DNA of 64,000 bases from Limonium bicolor (lineage: Eukaryota; Streptophyta; Magnoliopsida; Caryophyllales; Plumbaginaceae): positions 110,201,588 through 110,265,587 of the forward strand of contig CM041777.1 in the NCBI GenBank assembly GCA_023374045.1. The letters are read 5' to 3'. Made by a program: the position numbers and the translations under genes. Positions 45,214 through 54,322 of this stretch are shown here, piece after piece. Numbering within the stretch: position 1 is the stretch's first letter; the number at the start of each line of letters is the position of its first letter. Below the pieces are notes generated by a model. The model worked only from the letters and a program-made list of their open reading frames with translations. It made no database searches and was not told the DNA's origin.

Positions 45214-45953
45214 GAGACTTCTATATTTGCTACCCCACTCTCTTAAGACCGAGATCACCTAGACCCGTGGAAGAAAGACGGGAGTACTCTGGCGAGTTGT
45301 GTCATGTAGTCAAACCGCGCATGATACTTCTTTGAGAGTTCCTAACCATAGATGAACAAATCTTCATAGTAGATGAGTGTAGAGTGTTGGGTAAGGGCTT
45401 AGGGAGATTTTATACCCCGGTGTTTAGTAGTGGTTCAAAGATGAAGTTGCACATGATGTGCTTAGGGAAGGATTAGGATCCACAAGCTAGGGTTTACCAA
45501 GAGGTGAGGACGGTAGATGGCGTATCAATACCTAGGATACCTGAGAGTATCCAAACCTTAGTGAGGAAAGCGATAGATATCGCCCAGGACTGTGAGACAC
45601 ACCCTTTACCCGACATGACACCCGATGTATGCATCATCAACTACTACGAGAAAGGAAGAAGGCTTGGAATGCACCAAGACCGTGATGTGACAACCGAGTC
45701 CATCACTAGAGGAATACGAGTTGTGTCATTCTTCATTGGCGACGATGCTGAATTTATCTATGGAGACCAGAAGATGATGGATCTAGCAAGTAAGATCGTC
45801 CTCAAGTCCAGGGATGTGTTGGTATTTGATGGAGGTTCGAGACTTATGTATCATGGGATTAAGAGCATCAAGCTCAACATCGCCCCACCAGCTCTAGTGA
45901 ATGAGACCCACATCTGACCCGGCCGTTTAAATTTAACTTTCAGACAGTATTGA
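45214..45953 (+). pseudogene. ALKBH1-like AlkB domain (2OG/Fe(II) dioxygenase) in element A
   Basis: The frame runs from LRPRSPRPVEERRE (about 45238) to a stop at 45951-45953, and 45504-45917 is fully open. Landmarks in order are VKPRMILL, TIDEQIFIVDECRVLGKGLG, SGSKMKLHMMCLGKD, SIPRIPESIQTLVRKAI, DVCIINYYEKGRR, LGMHQDRD with iron ligands His (45672-45674) and Asp (45678-45680), VVSFFIGDDAEFIYGDQ, DVLVFDGGSRLMYHGIK with the distal iron His (45852-45854), and PGRLNLTFRQY with the 2-oxoglutarate arginines. A cupin-type AlkB fold with this wording, ending GRLNLTFRQY and a stop, is characteristic of plant ALKBH1. AlkB enzymes oxidatively remove methyl groups from nucleic acids. Stops interrupt at LL*EF, KD*DP and HI*PG (CGA to TGA). 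The domain lies between the gag zinc knuckle and protease. Confidence 0.93.
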
Positions 45954-46175
45954 TGAATTCGATAGCTAAGCGTGTAATCATGTTGTCATACCAATTGGAT
46001 AAATTAAATAAGAGTTTATGTGCCTTCAGACATATGTTTTCGATCTGTTAATGTCATTAATTCCTAACTCCATGCCACGAAAACAAAAAGGAGGGTACCT
46101 TGAGCATCTTAGATATGGCGCAGGCCAAGGAGTTCGGTAATGTCCTCACAGGTATGACAACTAACAACCGACAAT
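45954..46175 (+). other. Spacer and start of pol in element A, cut by element F
   Basis: After the AlkB stop about 150 bp of AT-rich sequence follow (with AAATTAAATAAGAG, a possible poly(A) element). Then the frame EGTLSILDMAQAKEFGNVLT opens, matching the start of pol in element B. It is cut at the ACAAT duplication of element F and resumes after 52361 with the protease. Confidence 0.7.
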
Positions 46176-47658
46176 TGCTAACTAAAAATTATAGGAAACT
46201 ATATACATAAAAAGAATAAATAAATAACTAAACCTACAACTCTACTACGGGTAGCAAAATAAACCCGGTCGGAGTATAGTGTAAATATATTACGACCGAG
46301 AGTATCATACTCAAGGGACTTATAGAAAACTAGTCCTAATCCGGGCAAAAGCCTATTCTACAATAATAAGGGGGAAATGTAAATGACACAATAATTAACT
46401 AAAACCTATCTAAATGCGAGGTTTAGGATTAAACCACCCCAAGTATCAATATGATCACGCAATGCAACTTCAAGACACGAACTTAACCAACCAACATGAT
46501 TGCGCCGGATGTCCTGCCGGACATCAGATGCACGGCATATTCAAAGTCTTGAATGTGCCGGACAGGAAGCACCCGGCAGTGCACCCGACACGTTCATATG
46601 GTAAAAACCACTCTCTTGCTTCGAACAAGAAACTCAAAACCCATTAACAAATCGAGCATATATCATGCCACGAAATGAACAAGGAAATGGGGGAAGATGG
46701 GTTAACTCGCAATCTTAAGTCTTGCTCCCGCTGAGGCGCAGAAGACAATGTTTAAAGACCACTAAGATTTGTCTAACCTATCTACTCTTGGGCTTTTTTC
46801 CCTTAAGTACAATTTGCACAAAGAGAGTGAGTGATCAACTAATTCTCTTGTCATAAGAACCATAATCTTAATGAACGCTTGAATTTGTATTGAGATAATC
46901 ATAGTGTATACATAGAAGGAAGTCATCCCTAACCAATACTAACAAGGATCTCCACTTCACCATCCACTCAAATAAGGAAGAAATACATGAGGGAGAAGGA
47001 GATTGGTTATAGCCTTAACCCGAAAAGGAAATCTTCTCTTCTTCTTGTGGATGGATTCGTAGAAATGTCTTGGACACCAACACTTGGAATGAGGCGGAAA
47101 TGAAGTATGGAATGGAGTGTAATATGATGTTGGAATGTGTCAAATGATGTTGCCCCACGGCCTATTTATAGGGCTTCAAAATGTCTCTTGCCGGGCGTCG
47201 TGCCGGATCACCAGTAGCCGGCACACGTGGGAAATGTGCCCAACTGTTAACGGTCGAAACCACCAAATTTGCGCAAAACAGTGTATATGCCGGGTAGAAG
47301 ATACCCGGCATCTCACCCGGCACTAGCTAAATCTCCAACGGTCAATAACTGCCATCGTCTGGTCAACCGTGACGACTCCTCACTTATGCCGGATGGGATC
47401 TACCCGGCATCATATCCGGAAAAGCTCCTTTTCTGATCTATGCTCATGCCGTGCAGGATTAATCCGGCATTGAGTCCGCCATCACTTGAACTTTTGCCTA
47501 GAAAATCATTCCTTGCACAGAAAACTCACAAAAACATAAGTCTGTACAAATAATATACTTTAACACATAATATATATAAATAACACATATATAACTCTAT
47601 TTAGATCAATATAATACTAAATCTAATGCATAAAATATGATAAGTTTGCGGCTTATCA
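46176..47658 (-). repeat. 3' LTR of element F
   Basis: Pairs with 50876-52356; only a small number of differences were noticed by eye, mostly single bases and short indels. It contains at least six GCCGG/CCGGC hairpin units (about 46504-46595 and 47188-47482). Its minus-strand start TGATAAGCCGC is preceded by a purine-rich AAGTGTAGGGCCT tract at 47659-47671. Confidence 0.93.
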
Positions 47659-48702
47659 AGGCCCTACACTTACCTTTTGCTAGTCCTCGAGCAAAACAAG
47701 ATTAGAAAGGACTAATTACTTATGCACACAACTAATAAACTCTAGAATGAAATGTAGATAAATATTCTCAACTCTCTGATGCTATTTCACAAGTATCACT
47801 TAAACCTCCTTATTCCATCAGAAACATACGAATGGGTATAAAAGCAAAGAAATTTCAAAACCGATCAAAAACTTTTGGGCTATTTTGCATAAGGGATTTG
47901 TAATCTCTCCTTTTTCCAGTTTCCATCATTCAGCTCTATTTTTCAAGAGTTTCTGAATATGGCCAAGACACTCATCCTTGGTTTTTATTATTCAGCCCTA
48001 TTTTGCAAGGGTTTCTGAATCAACCATGATTTTTTTGCATTGAAGAACGGGGAATTTAGGATAAAAATAAAAGGAAAAACTCTCATATCTTGCTTTTATT
48101 CTGAGGCATTTTATGCAACCTCAAGGAATATATTGCTTTTCCTTTGGAAGAAGATTTGTTTCTTTTTTTTTCTTTTTCTTCTTCTTTCTTTTGCACAAAA
48201 ACCCTTTTTAAGATTTTCACCCAAAAGATTTTTCACAATTTGAAGAGAAAAGAAAATAATACCCAAAAGTACATGAAGGAAAGAATTAGGAGAAAGATCA
48301 TATACTCATGTCAATTTAAAAAGAATCAAAAAGTTAAAAACAGGAATCTATAAGACATTAGAAAGCTTACCTCTTGAGAGAACAAGTTTTTAGTCATTCC
48401 TAATCTCATTTTAATCAAAAACATGCAAAAAGTTTAGTAAAACATCGATAAAACTCACAACTTATGCTTATTAAAAATAAAACTTTATTTTTTTTAAGGG
48501 GGGTCCCTGCCCTACACTTGGCAGGAACACTGTCCCCAGTGTTCAAAAAGAAAATGTGTTTTTTTTAATGAACTAAAATAACTATAATGTAAGCAATTGA
48601 AAACAATAACATAAAATTAAAAGAGAAAAATTTAATGATATGAAGGACTCCCCTGTTTTATAGTGAAGGCGTGAGGAGGAGCCGCCCTACACTTAGCCTT
48701 TT
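47659..48702 (-). other. 3' non-coding interior of element F
   Basis: AT-rich and non-coding. The purine-rich phrase AAGTGTAGGGC occurs three times on the minus strand: beside the 3' LTR (about 47661-47673), at about 48505-48520 and just after gag (about 48683-48695). Only the first is at the polypurine-tract position. A T-rich low-complexity run lies at 48160-48200. Confidence 0.6.
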
Positions 48703-50107
48703 AGGCTATTTGGCATCATTTGAGATCCTGGGTAGGATAGTGACCGAATTCGCATGCTCCCGTGGATTTGTTTGCGTTTGAGATCGGAGTTGACCTTGCT
48801 GTCTTGGTTGCGTCAGAAGTTGCTGTAATTGCAACTGCAACGATTTGTGCTCTTTGCGAATGGTCGAGATCTCGTTGTGAGTGTCTTGGGTTTTGTTCAT
48901 CAGGGCTGACATCATGTCACGAAGTTCAGCCATTTCAGCCTCTAATGATGATGCAGGATGGGATGGTCTGTATTGCCTTGGACCTCCCTGGTAGCCGGCT
49001 TGACTCTGGAAGTGTTGAGGGGGTTAGTTCCCCTGTTGCCATGGCTGCCGATACCCTTGGTTACTCACATAGTTGACTTCCTCAACATTCTGAAAGTCGG
49101 GCATGTCAGGGCTTGGAGCGTGTGGTCGTGCACTTACCACGTTCGCCTGTTGAGGAAGTTTGTTCATTGCTATTTGCTCTACCACCTTCTATAGAGCGCT
49201 AACCTTCGTGGACGTTTGAGTGTTGCTCTCCAACAACTGCTCATGACTTTGCATAAGTTTGTCAAATTTAGCATCGCCCTCTCCCACTTGATATAAACCA
49301 GCGGTACTACCCCTGGTTCCACCGGTGGCCCAATCCCTAATCTCTTCGCAAAGAGATTCAACCCCACTAAGGAATTGATCTCCAGGCTTCTTTAATATGT
49401 CTGCACCAAGAGAGGATAGGATCATTGTCTTGCACTGGTTGACCAATCCTTTGTAGAACAACTGAGATAGTTGTTCCTTGGTGACGCCGTGGTGTGGACA
49501 TGTGCGCAGCAACCCTTTGAATCTGTCCCAAGTCTCACAGATGTTCTCCGAGCTAGGTTGTATGAAGTTGTAAATCTCGGCGATCATCTCCAGGGTGCGA
49601 CTAGGGGCCATGAATTTGTCATAAAACATGGTTGCCATGTCCTCCCATGTGGTGATGGTACTGGGGGTTAGACTGTGGTACCACTTGCTGGCATTCCCTG
49701 TAAGGCTATGGGGGAAGAGGGAAAGCCTGTCATATTGGAGGACGTTATTTGTGGAGGTTAGGCTGTTTGTATGCTGCAAGAATTTGGTGACATGGAGCAG
49801 GGCATCGTCCGGGTTTGTACCGTCGAAAAGACCTAACTCCTTTATGCATCTAATTTGATGATATGGCTTAATTTTTTGTTATTCATTGTATTCGTTTTGT
49901 GGAAGGAGAGGAAGGTCGATTGCTGGTTTTTGGCCTTGGTTAGAAGGCCGGTTTATGTTACGGGCGGTAGGTGCTGCCATTGGTGTAGGATCTGCTTTTT
50001 GTAGGGTTCGTTGTTGCCTAAAGTTTGAAGCAAGGTTCTCTCGATCTCCGGATCAAGGTTGGCTAAATTTTCAGGAGTACTCGTTGACCGAAGAAGCATT
50101 CACTTGA
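48703..50107 (-). pseudogene. Element F gag (Athila/Tat type)
   Basis: The minus-strand gene starts near 50107 (ENLANLDPEIERTL) and shifts frame once, passing PTARNINRPSNQGQKPAIDL. After a TAA near 49880 it continues with ELGLFDGTNPDDALLHVTKF into a 196-codon open part containing RLSLFPHSLTGNASKWYHSL, TWEDMATMFYDKFMAPSRT, ENICETWDRFKGLLRTCPHH and QLSQLFYKGL. These are hallmark capsid motifs of Athila/Tat gag. The C-terminal part is Gln-rich with a probable coiled coil (AEMAELRDMMSALMNKTQDT) and ends at 48706. No zinc knuckle was seen. A few stops and one frame change suggest it is slightly broken, or that the start lies downstream. Confidence 0.88.
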
Positions 50108-50199
50108 TAACTTCAGGAGGAGCAAGAGAAAATGTTATAATACTTCGTAATAATAAAGGAATAATATAATGACATAATTAAACTTACAAAATACAAAAA

Positions 50200-50765
50200 A
50201 AAATTCTTGGTTATGCCGGACAGAGTGCCGGGCGACCCTTATCCGGCAGTGGACTTCCTCCACTACTGCCGGGTTTATACAAACCAGCATGTTGCCCGAC
50301 GTGACCAAAAATCGAACATAACTTAATTAAAAGACATGAAATGTAAAAGATAATCAAAATGTAAGAGTACATAAGAGATTGTAAGAGATCATTCCTAATT
50401 ATCCCTACTATTTACGACAGAAAATATTGAGAGAAATTGAACATGCCGGGTGATATGCCGGATGAATCCTATTCGGCATAGGACTTCCTCCGAAACGCCG
50501 GGTATAAGAAACCCGGCACGATACACGGCAAGTTCAAACTCGAAATTTAAATTAAAGAATCATAGTATAGGGACTATTAGGAGAGAGAAATAACGAAAGG
50601 TAGTAGCAAGAATGAATTTGAATTGTTAAAAATTTAATACTATACGAATCATAAAAATAACTTGAAAGTGCCGGACAGTATGCCGGGTAGAAACTATCCG
50701 GCATCGGACTTCCTCCGATTATGCCGGGTTTCAGTTTTCTGGCATTGTGCACGGCACCTTCGATT
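50200..50765 (-). repeat. Three leader repeats with GCCGG hairpins in element F
   Basis: Three diverged units starting at 50214, 50444 and 50669 (spacing about 225-230 bp) each contain TGCCGG...TGCCGGG, ATCCGGCA-like, GGACTTCCTCC and GCCGGGTWT words followed by AT-rich sequence. They lie between primer site and gag, so they are part of the RNA leader. The same GCCGG words occur in the LTRs. Each unit can fold around CGGACTTCCTCCG. Confidence 0.85.
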
Positions 50766-50851
50766 CTGCATACACTAATGGCGAAATAAATCAAAGAATA
50801 CAAGAATAAAGAATAGGGCGTTTTACCGAATTTAGGACTTGGACTAATTCC

Positions 50852-50872
50852 AAGTCCCCGGCAACGGCGCCA
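50852..50872 (-). promoter_or_regulatory. Primer-binding site of element F
   Basis: On the minus strand TGGCGCCGTTGCCGGGGACT lies three bases after the 5' LTR end. This form is typical of Athila/Tat elements and I recall it as matching tRNA-Asp. It fixes the orientation of F. Confidence 0.88.
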
Positions 50873-50875
50873 ATT

Positions 50876-52356
50876 TGCTAACAAGAAAATTGGAGGAAAC
50901 TATATACATAAAAAGAATAAAATAAATAACTAAACCTACAACTCTACTACGGGTAGCAAAATAAAACCCGGTCGGAGTATAGTGTAAATATATTACGACC
51001 GAGAATATCGTACCCAAGGGACTTATAGAAAACTAGTCCTAATCCGGGCAAAAGCCTATTCTATAATAATAAGGGGGGAAATGTAAATGACACATTAATT
51101 AACTAAAACCTATCTAAATGCGAGGTTTAGGATTAAACCACCCCAAGTATCAATATGATCACGCAATGCAACTTCAAGACACGAACTTAACCAACCAACA
51201 TGATTGCGCCGGATGTCCTGCCGGACATCAGATGCACGGCATATTCAAAGTCTTGAATGTGCCGGACAGGAAGCACCCGGCAGTGCACCCGGCACGTTCA
51301 TATGGTAAAAACCACTCTCTTGCTTCGAACAAGAAACTCAAAACCCATTAACAAATCGAGCATATATCATGCCACGAAATGAATAAGGAAATGGGGGAAG
51401 ATGGGTTAACTCGCAATCTCAAGTCTTGCTCCCGCTGAGGCGCAGAAGACAATGTTTAAAGACCACTAAGATTTGTCTAACCTATCTACTCTTGGGCTTT
51501 TTTCCCTTAAGTACAATTTGTACAAAGAGAATGAGTGGTCAACTAATTCTCTTGCCATAAGAACCAGAATCTTAATGAACGCTTGAATTTATTGAGATAA
51601 TCATAGTGTTTACATAGAAGGAATTCATCCCTAACCAATACTAACAAGGATCTCCACTTCACCATCCACTCAAATAAGGAAGAAATGCATGAGGGAGAAG
51701 GAGATTGGTTATAGCCTTAACCCGAAAAGGAAATCTTCTCTTCTTCTTGTGGATGGATCCGTAGAAATGCCTTGGACACCAACACTTGGAATGAGGCGGA
51801 AATGAAGTATGGAATGGAGTGTAATATGATGTTGGAATGTGTCAAATGATGTTGCCCCACGGCCTATTTATAGGGCTTCAAAATCTCTTGCCGGGCGTCG
51901 TGCGGATCACCAGTAGCCGGCACACGTGGGAAATGTGCCCAACTGTTAACGGTCGAAACCGCCAAATTTGCGCAAAACAGTGTATATGCCGGGTAGAAGA
52001 TACCGGCATCACACCCGGCACTAGCTAAATCTCCAACGGTCAATAACTGCCATCGTCTGGTCAACAGTGGCGACTCCTCACTTATGCCAGATGGGATCTA
52101 CCCGGCATCGTATCCGGAAAAGCTCCTTTTCCGATCTATGCTCATGCCATGCAGGATTAATCCGGCATTGAGTCCGGCATCACTTGAACTTTTGCCTAGA
52201 AAATCATTCCTTGCACAGAAAACTCACAAAAACATAAGTCTGTACAAATAATATACTTTAACACATAATATATATAAATAACACATATATAACTCTATTT
52301 AGATAAATATAATACTAAATCTAATGCATAAAATATGATAAGTCTGCGGCTTATCA
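50876..52356 (-). repeat. 5' LTR of element F
   Basis: On the minus strand it opens TGATAAGCCGCAGAC at 52356 and closes CTTGTTAGCA at 50876. Near identity with 46176-47658 suggests recent insertion. The GCCGG units are repeated at about 51205-51297 and 51888-52182. Confidence 0.93.
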
Positions 52357-52384
52357 ACAATAAATAAGTGATTAAATCAGACTC

Positions 52385-52640
52385 GATGCTAATATGAGAA
52401 ATAACCTCATGTACCCTTCCTGTCGATGGTGTTAGTGCGTCCATATTGTTCGACTCCGGGGCTTTGCACTCGTTTATCTCCTCTACATTCGTGAAGAAGC
52501 TGAAGGCAGCCCCCGAACAGCTCTCTGACTTTTCAGTCACTCTTCCTTCTAGGGAGACAGTTGGACGCACTAGACAGTACACTGGACTAGAGATCGGCAT
52601 TATGACTGAGACCTTCCCCATCGACTGATCGAGTTCAAGA
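52385..52640 (+). pseudogene. Element A aspartic protease
   Basis: The frame resumes after element F with PVDGVSASILFDSGALHSFI, in which DSG is the catalytic motif of retroviral-type aspartic proteases. It continues STFVKKLKAAPEQLSDF and ETFPID before a stop at 52628. The catalytic triad residues look intact, in contrast to element B (DLG). It would process the gag-pol polyprotein. Confidence 0.87.
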
Positions 52641-53800
52641 ACTTGGGCTTCGATGTCATTATTGCTATGGACTGGCTGCAGAAGTACAAGGGCAGCCTAC
52701 ACTGTGCAGAGCATCGACTACTGCTGAAGGGGCCGAGCGGCAACATAGTGTCATACCGTAGTGTGAGAGAAGAACCATCTGTCAAGATCGTGTCAGCGCT
52801 ATCCCTGATAAAGGACATGAGGAAGGTAATCAGGCCTTTCTCTGTTATGTTCAGGACACGAGGTAGAGTGATGAGATGGACTCTGATATTCCAATCGTGG
52901 TAGACTTCCCCGACTTGTTCCATGATGAGTTGTCAGGCATGCCGCCTATGCGTGAAGTTGAGTTCTTCATCGACCTTCTACCTGGTACGGGGCTTATTGC
53001 TAAGGCACCCTACTGCATGGCACCTGCAGAGATAGGGAGTTAAAGCTACAGTTGGAGGATCTCCTCGACAAGGGATTCATCCAACCTAGTGTATCTCCTT
53101 GGGGTGCTCCGGTGCTGTTCGTCAAGAAGAAGGACGGTAGTTTGAGGCTTTGCATCGACTACCGCGAGCTGAATGTGGTCACGGTCAAGAACAAGTACCC
53201 GTTGTCAAGGATCGATGACTTGTTTTACCAGCTGAGTGGAGCTAGTGTATTCTCAAAGATAAATCTCAGATCAGGCTACCATCAGATCACGATTGTAGAG
53301 GGTGATGTGGAGAAGACAGCTTCTGAACTCGGTATGGGCACTACGAGTTCACTGTTATTCCATTCAGATTATCGAATGTGCCAGCCATATTTATGGACCT
53401 GATGAACCGCCTCTTTAGAGAACAGCTTGACAGTTCAGTTGTGGTCTTCATCGATGATATCCTAGTCTATTCTAAGACTCAGGAGGAGCATGAGTTACAT
53501 CTGAGGCGAATTCTGAGTATCATGAGAGAGAACTAGTTGTATGTCAAGCTCTCGAAGTGTGAGTTCTGGTTGGACAGCGTGTCATTCTTGGGGCACATCA
53601 TGTCAGCTAGCGGGATATCTGTAGACCCTGCCAAGATCAAGGCAGTGAAGAGTTGGCCGAGGCCGAAGACGGTAACAGACATCCACAACTTTCTAGGTTT
53701 GGCCAGTTATTACCGAAGGTTCGTAAAGGACTTCTCTAGAGTGGCCAAACCGACGAAAAATATAATGAAGAAGGAGTCTAAGTTCATATGGTCTGCCGAG
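52641..53800 (+). pseudogene. Element A reverse transcriptase
   Basis: In order: [101 protein letters not shown], then the active site [13 protein letters not shown] at about 53440-53480, [20 protein letters not shown] and [20 protein letters not shown]. This is a complete gypsy RT order. Stops (for example REN*LYVKL, a CAG to TAG change at 53534-53536) and indels around 52890, 53030 and 53330 inactivate it. Confidence 0.93.
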
Positions 53801-54317
53801 TGCGAGCAGTCCTTTCAGACACTGAAGGATCTCCTAACATCGGCACCCGTTCTTACTATCCCTGAGGGCGCTGATAGGTTCGAGGTATACTGTGATGCCT
53901 CTGGAATCGGTCTAGGTTGTGTGCTTATGCAGCATGAGAAGGTCATTGCTTACACCTCCCTACAGCTAAAGAAGCATGAGGTGAACTACCCCACACACGA
54001 CCTTGAGTTGAGCGCAGTAGTCTTCGCACTGAAGATCTGGCGCCACTATCTTTATGGTGTGATAGTCACCGTCTACTCTGATCACAAGAGTTTGTAGCAT
54101 CTCTTTCACTCAGAAGAAGCTGAACATGAGACAGAGAAGATGGGTCGAGTTCCTGAAGGACTATGACATAGACCTTAAGTATAAGGAGGGCAAGGCGAAC
54201 GTTGTAGCCGACGCCCTGAGCCGCCGAGCACATTCTTTGTTTACTCTTCTAACGGGCAGCTGTTTGATCGATGAGATACGAGATGCACAGGATAGCGACA
54301 ACAAGTATATGAAGAGT
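53801..54317 (+). pseudogene. Element A RNase H, cut by element D
   Basis: Motifs [49 protein letters not shown] followed by a TAG where B has CAG, then [20 protein letters not shown] and [13 protein letters not shown]. The RNase H Asp, Glu and Asp residues are present. The frame is cut within the linker to integrase at the ATCAG duplication and resumes at 56813 (RQKLAEG). Confidence 0.92.
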
Positions 54318-54322
54318 ATCAG

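Larger units (their letters stand above)
46176..52356 (-). mobile_element. Element F: gag-only (TR-GAG-like) Athila/Tat-type retrotransposon
   Basis: A 6,181-bp minus-strand insertion with duplication ACAAT at 46171-46175 and 52357-52361. Two LTRs of 1,483 and 1,481 bp begin TGATAAGCCGC and end TTGTTAGCA on the minus strand and are nearly identical, so this is one of the youngest insertions. The primer site TGGCGCCGTTGCCGGGG adjoins the right LTR. The 3.2-kb interior holds one gag gene (48703-50107) and a repeated leader, with no protease, RT or integrase. That is the layout of TR-GAG non-autonomous elements, which need an autonomous partner for reverse transcription. Confidence 0.92.

Noticed and set aside
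45214..45953. AlkB domain as an ordinary host ALKBH1 pseudogene dropped into element A
   Set aside because: The same domain occupies the same place in element B, which has another LTR, strand and insertion site. No TSD, poly(A) tail or host introns bracket it in either element.
45214..45953. AlkB domain as an integrated plant RNA virus
   Set aside because: No methyltransferase, helicase or replicase motifs are nearby, and the C-terminus is of the host ALKBH1 type.
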